Positions 8,756 through 18,542 of a DNA stretch of 45,395 nt are shown piece by piece (position 1 is the first letter of the stretch; each line of letters begins with the position of its first letter). The stretch is from Gammaproteobacteria bacterium. GTDB taxonomy: Bacteria > Pseudomonadota > Gammaproteobacteria > Pseudomonadales > Azotimanducaceae. The stretch lies in assembly GCA_002725995.1 (NCBI GenBank), contig PBRQ01000023.1, forward strand, positions 44,626 to 90,020, written 5' to 3'. The notes beneath the pieces were generated by a model. The model made no database searches, was not told the origin of the DNA, and saw only the letters and a program-made list of their open reading frames with translations. The translations under genes were made by a program, and so were the position numbers.

Positions 8756-9649
8756 AATAATCAGTATCCGACTGTCGAAGATTATGTCGGTAAGACACCG
8801 CTTGTGAGGTTGCAGAGACTCCCCGGTGAAACAAGCAACACCTTACTTGTCAAACTTGAGGGTAATAACCCTGCAGGGTCAGTGAAGGATAGGCCTGCAA
8901 TGAGCATGATCGTCGCAGCAGAAGAACGGGGAGATATTACCCCGGGGGATACGCTCATCGAGGCTACCAGTGGCAACACGGGTATTGCGCTGGCAATGGC
9001 AGCAGCGATTAAGGGGTACCGGATGCTGCTTATTATGCCATCACACATGAGTGAAGAGCGGAAGCGAGCCATGAGCGCCTATGGCGCGGAACTGATCATG
9101 GTGAGTAAGGAAGAGGGAATGGAAGGCGCTCGGGACCTAGCAGAGGCAATGCAGCGGGAGGGAAAAGGCAAGGTTTTAGATCAATTTGCAAACCCAGATA
9201 ACCCTCTGGCGCATTACCGGGGAACGGGTCCTGAAATAATGGAGCAAACCGGTGGTGCGATAACTCATTTTGTGAGTTCCATGGGGACAACGGGAACGAT
9301 CATGGGCGTGGCACAATATTTCAGAGAGGCGAAACCTGAGGTTGAAATCGTTGGGTTGCAACCAGTAGAAGGGTCTGCAATTCCGGGTATTCGTCGCTGG
9401 CCGAAAGCATACCTGCCAAAAATATTTGATTCATCCCATGTCGATCGAGTGATGGATATTGAGCAGACCGTCGCCGAGCAAACGATGCGTCGTCTTGCCA
9501 GTGAGGAGGGGATTTTTGCTGGCGTTTCTTCCGGTGGTGCAGTTGCGGGAGCATTGTTGCTGAGCGATGAGGTTGAGAATGCGACCATAGTCGCTATTAT
9601 TTGTGATCGTGGAGACAGATACCTTTCCACAGATGTGTTTTCAGGCTAG
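8753..9649 (+). CDS. cysM: Cysteine synthase B (O-acetylserine sulfhydrylase)
   Basis: 298 residues (E. coli CysM 303). A PLP enzyme that makes cysteine from O-acetylserine and sulfide, and in the B form also thiosulfate. Lys45 in NNPAGSVKDRPA is the Schiff-base lysine. TSGNTGIALA (about 70-79) binds the substrate carboxylate, and SSGGAVAGALL near the C-terminus belongs to the PLP-phosphate side. CysM rather than CysK is supported by the short length, the N-terminus TVEDYVGKTPLVRL and the cysM-rlmD-relA order known from pseudomonads. The start is the third ATG of a triplicated leader with only a weak Shine-Dalgarno. Confidence 0.94.
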   Translation: MNNQYPTVEDYVGKTPLVRLQRLPGETSNTLLVKLEGNNPAGSVKDRPAMSMIVAAEERGDITPGDTLIEATSGNTGIALAMAAAIKGYRMLLIMPSHMSEERKRAMSAYGAELIMVSKEEGMEGARDLAEAMQREGKGKVLDQFANPDNPLAHYRGTGPEIMEQTGGAITHFVSSMGTTGTIMGVAQYFREAKPEVEIVGLQPVEGSAIPGIRRWPKAYLPKIFDSSHVDRVMDIEQTVAEQTMRRLASEEGIFAGVSSGGAVAGALLLSDEVENATIVAIICDRGDRYLSTDVFSG

Positions 9650-9675
9650 TTTCATCAAATTCTCGGTGGCATGAA

Positions 9676-10965
9676 TTGAAAAGCAAGGAAGCTCTACGGA
9701 TAGAAATAGTATCTCTGCACGATGACGGATACGGACTGTCAGTTGATGGCAAGCATGGTGTATTTGGTTCCCTGCCTGGGGAAACTGTGCTATCTCTACC
9801 GATAACTCGACGCAGGAAGCGCCTGCTATGTCGTGCCATCGAAGTTGAAGTCGCGGCTGAGGACAGGGTTGAGCCACGGTGCCAGGCAGCTAACTATTGC
9901 GGTGGTTGCAGTTTGCAGCACATGTCGCAACAATCCCAGATTGCCTTTAAACAAGAACAGCTTCTCCGGGAGTTTGCATTTTGTCAGCCCCAGGAGTGGT
10001 TGCCTCCCATTTTTGAGAACCCGTTTAATTATCGAAGCAAAGCCCGGCTTGGAGTCAAATTTGTAGATAAAAAGAACAGGCTGCTTGTTGGTTTTCGGGA
10101 AAAGATGAAACCCTATATAGCAGATGTTGAAGTCTGCCCTATCCTGCGTGAACCGGTGGCAGAACTTTTGCAGCCCCTATCGGACCTAATTGGAAAACTA
10201 GACGACCCCAGGTCTACACCTCAAATTGAGGTTGCTATAGGCGAACCAGAAACGGCTTTGATTTTCAGGCACCTTGAGCCTCTGGATGAGGATGAGTTGG
10301 AACTGTTCAGAACATTTGGGCAGCAGTGGCAGGTCGATATTTATTTGCAACCTGGAAACCTCGAGACTGTGCATAAGCTTTCACCGGAGAAAGCTGATGA
10401 GAGGTTGCACTACTATTTGCCCGAGAATGATCTGACTTTTTTATTTCACCCACTGGATTTCACACAAATAAATTCTGCTGTTAATCGGCGAATGGTAAGC
10501 CTTGCCCTGGAATTGCTCGAAACCAGTGCGGCGGACAATGTTTTGGATGCTTTTTGCGGTATTGGCAATTTCAGCCTGGCGATCGCCCGGGCTGCCGGGG
10601 AGGTGGTGGGTTTTGAATCCGCGTCCTCATGTGTAGATAGAGCGAGAGAGAATGCAGTCAATAATCGGATCGCAAATGTGCGATTCGAGACCGTCGGCCT
10701 ATTTGCGCAAGCTGACGGGCTGCCTGCCCTTGATGCCTTCAATAAAGCCCTTGTAGACCCGCCCAGGTCGGGGGCTCTGGAGCTTTGCAAAAAACTTGCA
10801 AGCAGCGGTACTGAAAGGGTAGTGTACGTTTCCTGCAATCCAAAGACACTTGCCAGAGACGCGTCGTTACTTGTTGAGAAAGGGTATCAATTGCGGAAGT
10901 TGGGCATAATCGATATGTTTCCCCACACTACTCACGTTGAATCCATCGCTTTATTCACCCGCTGA
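9676..10965 (+). CDS. rlmD: 23S rRNA (uracil-1939-C5) methyltransferase RlmD
   Basis: 429 residues. An N-terminal TRAM domain (about 5-60) is followed by the [4Fe-4S] cysteines Cys69, Cys75, Cys78 and Cys154, with the C-x5-C-x2-C spacing of RlmD. The SAM-binding fold shows LDAFCGIGNFSLAIA, and the nucleophile is Cys387 in YVSCNPKTLARD. The enzyme methylates U1939 of 23S rRNA. The start is TTG at 9676; the ATG at 9671 is out of frame and closes at once. Upstream in-frame codons offer no ATG, GTG or TTG. Confidence 0.95.
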   Translation: MKSKEALRIEIVSLHDDGYGLSVDGKHGVFGSLPGETVLSLPITRRRKRLLCRAIEVEVAAEDRVEPRCQAANYCGGCSLQHMSQQSQIAFKQEQLLREFAFCQPQEWLPPIFENPFNYRSKARLGVKFVDKKNRLLVGFREKMKPYIADVEVCPILREPVAELLQPLSDLIGKLDDPRSTPQIEVAIGEPETALIFRHLEPLDEDELELFRTFGQQWQVDIYLQPGNLETVHKLSPEKADERLHYYLPENDLTFLFHPLDFTQINSAVNRRMVSLALELLETSAADNVLDAFCGIGNFSLAIARAAGEVVGFESASSCVDRARENAVNNRIANVRFETVGLFAQADGLPALDAFNKALVDPPRSGALELCKKLASSGTERVVYVSCNPKTLARDASLLVEKGYQLRKLGIIDMFPHTTHVESIALFTR

Positions 10966-11006
10966 CAATCCAGTCAAACCGGTCAGCCAGAGGCTTTTAA
11001 AACTGC

Positions 11007-13226
11007 ATGGTTAAAGTCAGAGAGGATCAACCAGTTTTCATCGATGGAACCGTCGATCTAGAGCGTTGGCTGAGTAATCTCGCCGAAGATAATCCGAGGC
11101 TTGATCTTGCACGGCTGAAAGAAGTCTGCGAACTATCTGAACAGGCTGAAGGAAAAGCCGTTCAGAGTAATACGGTCTGGTCGGAAGACCAAAGCAGCTA
11201 TCGTATAGGGCTTGAAATGGCCGATATCCTGAGTGATCTGAGGGTTGATGAAGATGGTCTAGTTGCTGCAATTATTTATCGTGCAGTACGAGAGAACCAG
11301 ATAACACTAAATCACGTGCGCAAACAGTTTGGGGATGATGTTGCGAACCTGGTTGAAGGTGTGCTGAAGATGGCGGCCATCAGCAATATTGAGTTTGGTA
11401 TTCGAAAGCCTGTTCTGGGAGAGAAAACTGATCAACTGGAGAAAGCCAAACGTATGCTGGTGGCACTCGTTGATGACATCAGGGTCGCCCTTATTAAATT
11501 GGCCGAAAGAACCTGTGCCATCAGGGCAGTAGCCAAGAGTAAGCCGGAAAAACGCATTAAACTTGCCAGGGAAGTATTTGAGATTTATGCCCCTCTGGCA
11601 CATCGCCTGGGAATAGGCCACTTGAAGTGGGAACTGGAAGATCTTTCGCTGCGCTATATCGAACCACTCTCCTATAAGCAAATAGCCAGGCAACTGGATG
11701 GAAAACGGATTGCCAGGCAAGCGTACATGGATGAAGTAATCGTCGAGTTGGAAGAAAAGCTTAAAGAGGGCAACATAGAGGCGAGGCTCGAGGGCCGTGT
11801 AAAGCACATCTATAGCATCTGGCGAAAAATGCAGCGGAAAGGGATAGCCTTCTCTGAAATTTATGATGTTCGTGCCGTGCGCCTTTTGGTACCAGAAATC
11901 GATGACTGCTACCGTGTGTTGGGAGTTGTGCATAACATCTGGCGAAATATACCTCATGAGTTTGATGATTATATTGCCAACCCTAAGGAGAATGGCTACA
12001 AGTCACTTCACACTGCGGTTATCGGCCCACATGGGAAAGTATTGGAAGTCCAGATCAGAACCGAAGACATGCATGAGGAGGCGGAGTTTGGAGTCTGTTC
12101 TCACTGGCAATACAAGGACACGAAGCCAGAGTCCAAATCCTATGAGGATCGTATCGAATGGTTAAGGCAAATCCTTGACTGGCAGGATGAATTGGAAGAA
12201 GTGCCTGAACTTGCCAGGGAAATATTGACGGATGTGAACCTTGATCGTATTTACATGTTCACACCGGATGGTCATGTTGTCGATATGACACCGGGAGCAA
12301 CCCCCATTGACTTTGCATACAGGGTGCACACGGAAGTAGGTCACAAGTGCCGCGGGGCTAAATTGAATGGCCGAGTAGTACCCTTGAATACGCCACTAAA
12401 ATCAGGTGACCACGTTGAAATAATTACCGGTGATGAAGTTGAGCCAAGGCGAGAGTGGTTGCATGAGCACCTGGGATACGTGACGACGGCAAGAGCTAGG
12501 GCAAAAATTCAGGGATGGTTCGGACGCCGTGCGAAGCAGAAAAATATTGAGGAGGGAAAGGAAATATTGCTAGGCGAGCTTTCACACCTGGGCATTGAGG
12601 AGTTTGATTTTTCGGAGTTGGCCCGGCACCTGAAGTTCGATGCCAGCGATGACCTGTTTTATGCAATTGCCCTGGGAGATATCAATGTGGTTGATGTCGC
12701 GGAAGTAGCGGCTGAAATTGATGAACCGGAGATGCGCGACTCCCAATTAAACTTAGGCTTACCAGGAATGGAGCCAGATCAAGAGGAACTGTTGGTTTCA
12801 GGGCTTGGGGACCTTAACTACCTGATATCTGTCTGTTGCGGTCCTGTCCCTGGAGACTCCATCGTTGGAGTAATCGATGACGATAACACCGTGCATGTCC
12901 ATATGCAGGATTGCCTGCAGGCTCTGACTGCAGATGTTTATGGTCGGATTATGCGCCTTGACTGGGAAACTGAGGTGAAGGCAACTTTTCCGGTTAGTAT
13001 TGAAGTTAAAGCCTTTGATCGTGCAGGTCTGCTATATGACATCACAGGAATCTTTATGAAGGAAGCAACCAACGTGGTGTCGATTAACATGGATGCTGAC
13101 AAGCAGAACAATCAAGTGGGTCTCAAAATGCTCATTGAGGTATCCAAACTTACCAAATTACTTCATATGCTGAAAATGATTGAGCAACTGCCAAATGTCA
13201 TTACAGCCAGAAGATCCACCTCATAA
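11007..13226 (+). CDS. relA: GTP pyrophosphokinase RelA, (p)ppGpp synthetase I
   Basis: 739 residues (E. coli 744). The N-terminal hydrolase-like region lacks an HDxxED motif, as expected for synthesis-only RelA. The synthetase domain contains [28 protein letters not shown] and [15 protein letters not shown]. The TGS domain starts at [16 protein letters not shown], followed by the helical and zinc-finger region (CCGPVPGD) and a C-terminal ACT domain (about 660-735). RelA makes pppGpp on ribosomes stalled by uncharged tRNA. It follows rlmD by 41 nt. mazG, often next, is absent and adk follows instead. Confidence 0.97.
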   Translation: MVKVREDQPVFIDGTVDLERWLSNLAEDNPRLDLARLKEVCELSEQAEGKAVQSNTVWSEDQSSYRIGLEMADILSDLRVDEDGLVAAIIYRAVRENQITLNHVRKQFGDDVANLVEGVLKMAAISNIEFGIRKPVLGEKTDQLEKAKRMLVALVDDIRVALIKLAERTCAIRAVAKSKPEKRIKLAREVFEIYAPLAHRLGIGHLKWELEDLSLRYIEPLSYKQIARQLDGKRIARQAYMDEVIVELEEKLKEGNIEARLEGRVKHIYSIWRKMQRKGIAFSEIYDVRAVRLLVPEIDDCYRVLGVVHNIWRNIPHEFDDYIANPKENGYKSLHTAVIGPHGKVLEVQIRTEDMHEEAEFGVCSHWQYKDTKPESKSYEDRIEWLRQILDWQDELEEVPELAREILTDVNLDRIYMFTPDGHVVDMTPGATPIDFAYRVHTEVGHKCRGAKLNGRVVPLNTPLKSGDHVEIITGDEVEPRREWLHEHLGYVTTARARAKIQGWFGRRAKQKNIEEGKEILLGELSHLGIEEFDFSELARHLKFDASDDLFYAIALGDINVVDVAEVAAEIDEPEMRDSQLNLGLPGMEPDQEELLVSGLGDLNYLISVCCGPVPGDSIVGVIDDDNTVHVHMQDCLQALTADVYGRIMRLDWETEVKATFPVSIEVKAFDRAGLLYDITGIFMKEATNVVSINMDADKQNNQVGLKMLIEVSKLTKLLHMLKMIEQLPNVITARRSTS

Positions 13227-13255
13227 TTAGTTCGTCCGTTAACAGGAGATGTGTA

Positions 13256-13939
13256 GTGAAAATGATCCTTTTAGGAGCCCCCGGTGTTGGTAAAGGAACG
13301 CAGGCAAAATTTATCTGTGAAAAGTATGCTATTCCACAGATTTCAACCGGGGACATGCTGCGTGAAGCAGTGAAAGCAGGGACAGCTTTGGGAGAAAGAG
13401 TTAAGTCAGTAATGGACAGTGGTGCACTCGTTACCGACGAGATAATTATTGACCTGGTCAAGGAAAGAATCACCCAAGATGATTGTAACAATGGGTATCT
13501 TTTTGACGGCTTCCCGCGAACGATACCACAGGCACAGTCTCTGTTAGACGAGGCAATTGATATTCAGTGTGTGGTAGAAATCGCGGTGCCCGATGAAGCT
13601 ATAGTAAGTAGGCTTAGCGGTCGCAGGGTGCATGTTGGTTCTGGCCGTGTATATCATGTTACTTACAGCCCTCCGAAGATGGAGGGGGTAGACGATGACA
13701 CTGGGGAAGAACTTATTCAAAGAGATGATGACAAAGAAGCCACAGTCCTTGAAAGGTTGTCTGTTTATCACCTGCAAACAGAACCTCTCGTTTCTTTTTA
13801 TCAGAACTTGAGTGAAGAGGATGGAAGTAACCTACGTTACGGTTCGATAGATGGCACGGGCGACACCGATACAATTCGCGAAAATATGCTTAATATTCTT
13901 GATGAGTTTGTGTCAAAAAATGATTCATCGATGGGTTGA
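13256..13939 (+). CDS. adk: Adenylate kinase
   Basis: 227 residues; interconverts ATP + AMP and 2 ADP. The P-loop is [10 protein letters not shown] (7-16), the AMP site includes STGDMLR, and [11 protein letters not shown] and the LID region [14 protein letters not shown] follow. The LID has no Cys4 zinc site and is long, as in other gammaproteobacterial enzymes. The start is GTG at 13256, behind AGGAG at 13243-13247. An ATG two codons later is possible. The gene stands 29 nt after relA. Confidence 0.96.
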   Translation: MKMILLGAPGVGKGTQAKFICEKYAIPQISTGDMLREAVKAGTALGERVKSVMDSGALVTDEIIIDLVKERITQDDCNNGYLFDGFPRTIPQAQSLLDEAIDIQCVVEIAVPDEAIVSRLSGRRVHVGSGRVYHVTYSPPKMEGVDDDTGEELIQRDDDKEATVLERLSVYHLQTEPLVSFYQNLSEEDGSNLRYGSIDGTGDTDTIRENMLNILDEFVSKNDSSMG

Positions 13940-14181
13940 TGCGACAAATTGTTGAAATTTTTTGGAAATATCGAATAGGAGCGTTAAAATTATTTTCACC
14001 ATTTCTTAAAAAAAGGTGTTAATAACGATATTTTTTTTCTAAACTTTACAACGTATTTGCAATTATGCGTGTATTACTATTTCTTTTGTCGAAATACGGT
14101 TATGAAAAGTAACTGCAAGGAGATAGAGTCGAACTGCAAAAACAAAAGTGTTAACAAACTTTTCAACGTAAAATAGGAGCG

Positions 14182-14409
14182 ATGAAAGTGGTTGCCAAAA
14201 AGAAAAAGGCTGCAAAGAAGAAACCAGCGAAGCGTAAAGTTGCAAAGAAGAAGGTTGCAAGGAAACGAAAAGCTGCTGCAAAGAAACCGGCTAAGAGAAA
14301 AGTAGCTAAGAAAAAGCCAGCTAAGAGAAAAGCTGCGAAGAAAAAGTCGGCTAAGAGAAAAGCTGCGAAGAAAAAGCCAGCTAGAAGAAAAGCAGCTAAG
14401 AAAAGGTAG
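14182..14409 (+). CDS. Small lysine/alanine repeat protein, histone H1-like
   Basis: 75 residues, mostly Lys, Arg and Ala with some Pro. A 10-residue unit of the form PAKRKxAKKK recurs at 15-24, 36-45, 46-55, 56-65 and 66-75. It resembles the C-terminal tails of AlgP and the bacterial histone H1-like proteins (HC1/HC2, BpH1), which bind DNA without sequence specificity. Here there is no folded N-terminal domain, only the tail-like repeats. Start ATG with AGGAG at 14174-14178; a strong terminator follows at once, so it is a single-gene unit. DNA compaction or nucleic-acid binding is an inference from composition. Confidence 0.85.
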   Translation: MKVVAKKKKAAKKKPAKRKVAKKKVARKRKAAAKKPAKRKVAKKKPAKRKAAKKKSAKRKAAKKKPARRKAAKKR

Positions 14410-14424
14410 TAAGCTCCTAAGATG

Positions 14425-14456
14425 AAGAAAGCCCTCATAGTGAGGGCTTTCTTTTA
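14425..14456 (+). terminator. Strong intrinsic terminator
   Basis: A perfect 13-bp stem, AAGAAAGCCCTCA (14425-14437) with TGAGGGCTTTCTT (14441-14453), closes a 3-nt TAG loop and runs into a T-rich tract. It ends the histone-like gene and lies between two convergent genes, so it may also act on mobA transcripts, although the T-run on that side is poor. Confidence 0.92.
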
Positions 14457-14479
14457 TTTATTGAGTCCGGTTGTAGGGT

Positions 14480-15046
14480 CTAGTCCTGCAACTGGGAAAT
14501 CTCGTTCAGGTTCCAGAACACTGATTGTTGGTCGGAGAGGTCAACGGATATGGTGTCCACTGAATTCAGCCAACCCGCCACATTACGATTCCCCGCCTCC
14601 AAATAAACTTCAATAGAATCAATAAGTTGCGTCTTTGCCAGGAATATAAGTGGCTGCAGTCTAGTGCCGTCATGTATGACCGCGAGCTCGTGATTGTCAA
14701 GGGATACCAGCAGTTGAGCAACAATATCCCGGGGGAGTCCTGGAGTATCACAGGGCATAATAAATGCCAGTTCAGTTGAGATGAGCTTTCGGCAACTCAA
14801 TATCCCCATCAAGGGGCCAAGGAAGCCTGGTGTGAGATCAGCAGCACACTGGTAGGGAAGCGCTTTGTAGCGATCCCCATTTTGGTTGTAGCTGATAACG
14901 ATATCCTGTACCTGTGGCAAGGCAATATCGATTGCATGATGGATCAACGGCTTCCCCTTGTAAGAAACCCATCCTTTGTCCTGATGCCCCATACGTCTGC
15001 CCATGCCACCGGCAAGAATCAGTGCAGTTACACTTGGTTCAGTCAT
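14480..15046 (-). CDS. mobA: Molybdenum cofactor guanylyltransferase MobA
   Basis: 188 residues (E. coli 194). Transfers GMP from GTP to molybdopterin to make the MGD form of the cofactor. The nucleotide-binding signature LILAGGMGRRMGHQDKG is at the N-terminus (10-26), followed by KPLIHHAID, DLTPGFLGPLMGIL and MPCDTPGLP, all typical of MobA. A stand-alone gene here: mobB or other moa/moe genes are not adjacent. It diverges from yoaA with a 98-bp gap. Confidence 0.92.
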   Translation of the reverse strand: MTEPSVTALILAGGMGRRMGHQDKGWVSYKGKPLIHHAIDIALPQVQDIVISYNQNGDRYKALPYQCAADLTPGFLGPLMGILSCRKLISTELAFIMPCDTPGLPRDIVAQLLVSLDNHELAVIHDGTRLQPLIFLAKTQLIDSIEVYLEAGNRNVAGWLNSVDTISVDLSDQQSVFWNLNEISQLQD

Positions 15047-15144
15047 ATTGTTAGTACTTTCCTGAAAATTGGAATATTCAATTCAAGAGAATCGTTGCTA
15101 TGATGGTTCAAGAATAACATTGCAAGTGGAAGTCTATTCATCGG

Positions 15145-17088
15145 ATGCAATTATTGGAAGATTATCTTGGCAAAGAAGGTGAACTTTCTCGCCTTATTCC
15201 TGATTTTGTGTCTAGACCTGTTCAGATTCAGATGGCAAGGGCTGTTGTTGATGCCGTCAGTGAAAGAAAGAACGCTTTGCTGGAGGCCGGAACAGGTACT
15301 GGAAAAACTTATGCTTACCTGATACCGCTTATCGACTCAGGCAAGAAAGTGATAATTTCAACCGGCACTAAGAATCTTCAGGATCAACTCTATTTTCAAG
15401 ACCTGCCCCTAATAGCAGGCCTGATAGATAATGGCTACCGGACCGCGTTGCTAAAAGGCAGGGCTAATTATGTATGCCCGGAACGTCTAGATAAAAGCCT
15501 GAAGGTCATTTCAGGAAATACTCAGAGTGATATTCTTAACAGGCTGGTTGGTGTCAGGGAATGGATGTCGAGAACACAAACAGGGGATATCACGGAACTA
15601 TCGGATTTTAGCGATGATGCGGCATTTGCCTCTTTGATCACCAGCACCCGGGACAACTGCCTTGGGAGTAGCTGCCCCCGGATTGGAGAATGTCCCCTGT
15701 ATCTTGCACGCAGCGCAGCGAACGATGCTGATCTAACGGTGGTTAACCACCATCTTCTATTTGCCGATATTGCCTTGAGAGAAGAGAATCTGGCTCAGTT
15801 GTTGCCAAGGGTCGAAACGATTGTCGTTGATGAAGCCCATCAGGTCTCCGAGGTTGCAAGACAATTTTTTGGCGATCGAATTGGCAGCGGGCAGATACTG
15901 GAACTGGCCAGAGATATAAAGCGGGAGCTGTTCCTGTTGGGGAATGATGACCGCGGCCTTTTGCATAGTGCTGAGCAACTTGAGCGGGCGCTGGGGGTGA
16001 TGAGTTCACTCGTATCTTCGACGGGTGAAATTGGTGATCTGTCAGGCTGGCTACAAAATCAGGGTGAGACGGTTGTTGAAGGAATCGACTTGGCCCTTGG
16101 TGAACTGATGCAGTACCTAGATATTTCCGCGATTAGAAGTGCAGGTTTGCAGCATTGCCTGCAACGGGCGAACCGGCTGGCAGATCAGTTTGCGCTGCTG
16201 ACTGAGGCGGTACCACTGGATCAGGCGCATGTTCATTGGATGCAAAGTTACGCACGGGGGTTTGTGATTCATGTTTCCCCCGTCTCTATCGCTGCTGAAC
16301 TGTCGGAACATTTCAATAAACCTGTACCAAACTGGATATTCATATCGGCCACCCTATCGGTTGGCGGAAAATTCGACCACATCCGAGCATCCCTCGGGCT
16401 AGATGATGCCTCGGAGAACCTGTTTGCCAGTCCATTTGAGTACCAGGCCCAGGTCCTATCCTATGTTCCGGAAGGCTTACCCCAACCAGGCAGCGATGTG
16501 CACACCAGAGCGCTCATTGAAAGGCTGCTGCCATTTTTTCGATCCGGAAAGACTTTTTGCTTATTTACCAGTCACCGTGCTCTTAATTTGGCGCGTGAAT
16601 TGCTTGCGATAGAAGATGATCTGCATGTACTGTCCCAGGGACAACTACCCAAGGCGAAATTGTTAGAGCGATTTAGGCAGATGCCTGACGGTACTTTGCT
16701 GGCAACCCAGAGCTTTTGGGAGGGGGTGGATCTACGGGGCGCAGGGTTAAAATGTCTGGTCATTGACAAGCTACCATTTGGCAGTTCTGACGATCCTATC
16801 TCCCGCGCTATGATGAACGCCATAGAGTCCTCAGGAAAAAACGGTTTTATGGAATACCTTCTACCGGAGGCAATAATATCTTTGATGCAGGGGTTTGGGC
16901 GATTGATCAGGCAGGAATCCGATGAGGGTCTTTTTGTGTTGGGAGACCCGAGGGTCATGACTAAGCCTTATGGACGGTTGGTATTGGCCAGCCTGCCACC
17001 AATGACCTGGACAATGGATCAATCACATGCATTGGGTCACTTAAGATCCTTAGCAAGAATCGAGAGCAAGAATGAAGCAAGGCAGTAG
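15145..17088 (+). CDS. yoaA: DinG-family ATP-dependent helicase YoaA
   Basis: 647 residues (E. coli YoaA 636). XPD-like superfamily 2 5'-3' helicase. Walker A is EAGTGTGKT (47-55), the DEAH box is at 229-232, and motif VI is LMQGFGRLIRQ. Four cysteines (111, 172, 177, 183) between motifs Ia and II form the expected [4Fe-4S] site. In E. coli YoaA works with HolC in repair of stalled forks. The yoaA-tsaB adjacency is conserved with E. coli, which favours YoaA over DinG. Confidence 0.93.
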   Translation: MQLLEDYLGKEGELSRLIPDFVSRPVQIQMARAVVDAVSERKNALLEAGTGTGKTYAYLIPLIDSGKKVIISTGTKNLQDQLYFQDLPLIAGLIDNGYRTALLKGRANYVCPERLDKSLKVISGNTQSDILNRLVGVREWMSRTQTGDITELSDFSDDAAFASLITSTRDNCLGSSCPRIGECPLYLARSAANDADLTVVNHHLLFADIALREENLAQLLPRVETIVVDEAHQVSEVARQFFGDRIGSGQILELARDIKRELFLLGNDDRGLLHSAEQLERALGVMSSLVSSTGEIGDLSGWLQNQGETVVEGIDLALGELMQYLDISAIRSAGLQHCLQRANRLADQFALLTEAVPLDQAHVHWMQSYARGFVIHVSPVSIAAELSEHFNKPVPNWIFISATLSVGGKFDHIRASLGLDDASENLFASPFEYQAQVLSYVPEGLPQPGSDVHTRALIERLLPFFRSGKTFCLFTSHRALNLARELLAIEDDLHVLSQGQLPKAKLLERFRQMPDGTLLATQSFWEGVDLRGAGLKCLVIDKLPFGSSDDPISRAMMNAIESSGKNGFMEYLLPEAIISLMQGFGRLIRQESDEGLFVLGDPRVMTKPYGRLVLASLPPMTWTMDQSHALGHLRSLARIESKNEARQ

Positions 17089-17187
17089 CTAGTTCCTGTC
17101 CGCAATTAGAGACATTTCGCAAAATATTGCAAGATAGATTGTGTTAGACATATAAATTAATCACCTATGAAGGAGCTAGCCCGTTCA

Positions 17188-17892
17188 ATGTTAGAGAATG
17201 AACAAGAACCAGCAGTGAATTTGTTGGCGATTGACACTACATCTAAGATCAGTGCCGTTGGTTTGCAGGCAGGCAAAAAAAGATTTCAGTCAGTCACAAA
17301 GCCGGAGAAGTCCCACAGCAGAGATATTTTACCTACGATTGTTGAACTGGCGGAAGAGGCGGACACCAGTCTCACTGATTTGGATGCCATAGTTTTTGGA
17401 AAGGGGCCTGGTTCCTTTACCGGCATGAGAATTACGGTAGGTGTTGTACAGGGTCTTGCCTATGGCCTGGGGATTCCCGTTATCCCTGTTTCCAGTCTTG
17501 CCTGTCTGGCACAAGGCGAATATCGGGAATCTGGAGCGACAGACACCCTGGTTGTATTGTCGGCCAGAAAGGAAGAAGTCTATTTTGGTGCTTATCAGAT
17601 GCAGGGTGGTTGTCCAGATCTAGTTGGTGAAGAAGGCGTACTTCATGCCTCTCTCGTTCCCCCTCTGGAAAAATTGGAGTGGGTTGGTGTTGGGGACGGT
17701 TGGGGTTTAAGGAAAGAGCTCGAGCTGGCGGCAGGGCGACAAATGAAACGGATAAGTATGGAGGTTAGCCCACAGCCCCAGGATCTGCTGGATATTGGAG
17801 TAGTGAAGCTTGCGAGTGGTGACATCATTGACGCGATGAATGCACTACCGGAATATTTGCGCGAGAAGGTAGCGAAGAAATCACAAGCATGA
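17188..17892 (+). CDS. tsaB: tRNA t6A biosynthesis protein TsaB (YeaZ)
   Basis: Partner of TsaD in the TsaBDE complex that makes threonylcarbamoyladenosine at A37 of ANN-decoding tRNAs. The ASKHA fold begins NLLAIDTTSKISAVGLQ and continues with HSRDILPTI and FGKGPGSFTGMRITVGV. Starts at 17167 (ATG), 17188 (ATG) and 17215 (GTG) are in frame. I use 17188 because AAGGAG lies at 17170-17175; the GTG gives the N-terminus most like the family. It overlaps rsmJ by 4 nt (ATGA). Confidence 0.92.
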   Translation: MLENEQEPAVNLLAIDTTSKISAVGLQAGKKRFQSVTKPEKSHSRDILPTIVELAEEADTSLTDLDAIVFGKGPGSFTGMRITVGVVQGLAYGLGIPVIPVSSLACLAQGEYRESGATDTLVVLSARKEEVYFGAYQMQGGCPDLVGEEGVLHASLVPPLEKLEWVGVGDGWGLRKELELAAGRQMKRISMEVSPQPQDLLDIGVVKLASGDIIDAMNALPEYLREKVAKKSQA

Positions 17893-18527
17893 GCCGTTTC
17901 ATACTGCAACATTCTGACGCGGGACTGCGACTAGTGGACCGTTTCAGCCGTCAGCATCCTCTGCACATCAATTTTATGGATGCTGGATTTAGTTTTCGCC
18001 TGAAGCGTGGTGGTGGCAGGAAGGAAATGATTGCAAAGGCCGTTGGCGTAAAACCACGACTGCAGGTCATTGATTGTACGGCAGGACTTGGGCGGGATTC
18101 TTTCCTGTTAGCCTCACTTGGGTGTGATGTCGTCATGTTTGAACGCTCCAAAGTATTGGCGCTTCTTCTTGAAGATGCCATTAGCAGGGCTTTAGCCAAT
18201 GAGCAGTTAGCGGAGATAGCCGGTAGAATCAGGCTTGTCCATGGTGATGCGATTCAACTGCTCGGATGTCAAACCAACACGCCTCAAGTCATTTTTATTG
18301 ATCCGATGTTTCCCACCAGGAAAAAGAATGCACAGGTGAAAGGTGAAATGCAGATTCTCCAGCGATTCGTTGGCAAAGACGAAGATGCTTCTACATTGGT
18401 AAGGTGTGCGATGGCGACCGGAAGTAAGCGAGTTGTCCTAAAACGCCCGATCGCGGCGACGGATGATTTTGAACCTTCCTTTTCTTTGAAAGGAAAATCA
18501 AGCCGCTTTGATATCTTCCTTCAATAG
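17889..18527 (+). CDS. rsmJ: 16S rRNA (guanine-1516-N2) methyltransferase RsmJ
   Basis: 212 residues, shorter than the 250 of E. coli RsmJ because the N-terminal part is trimmed. Family marks are GGGRKEMIAKAVG, the SAM loop VIDCTAGLGRDSFLLASLG, and DPMFPTRKKNAQVKGEMQ. Acts on 16S rRNA in the cytoplasm. Start ATG overlaps the tsaB stop as ATGA, indicating coupling. It converges with plsB, ending 15 bp from it. Confidence 0.92.
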   Translation: MSRFILQHSDAGLRLVDRFSRQHPLHINFMDAGFSFRLKRGGGRKEMIAKAVGVKPRLQVIDCTAGLGRDSFLLASLGCDVVMFERSKVLALLLEDAISRALANEQLAEIAGRIRLVHGDAIQLLGCQTNTPQVIFIDPMFPTRKKNAQVKGEMQILQRFVGKDEDASTLVRCAMATGSKRVVLKRPIAATDDFEPSFSLKGKSSRFDIFLQ

Positions 18528-18542
18528 GGTGGTGCCGATAGC

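Noticed and set aside
13940-14181. Small gene or RNA in the AT-rich adk-to-repeat-protein gap
   Set aside because: AT-rich with a T8 run near 14032 and a duplicated ATAGGAGCG (about 13975 and 14173), but no coding frame or convincing RNA fold; likely just promoter and terminator sequence.
14163-14438. Minus-strand reading that looks like a repetitive hydrophobic membrane protein
   Set aside because: It is the mirror image of the lysine/alanine repeat gene; Lys and Ala codons read backwards as Phe, Leu and Ala. The plus strand has the Shine-Dalgarno and terminator.
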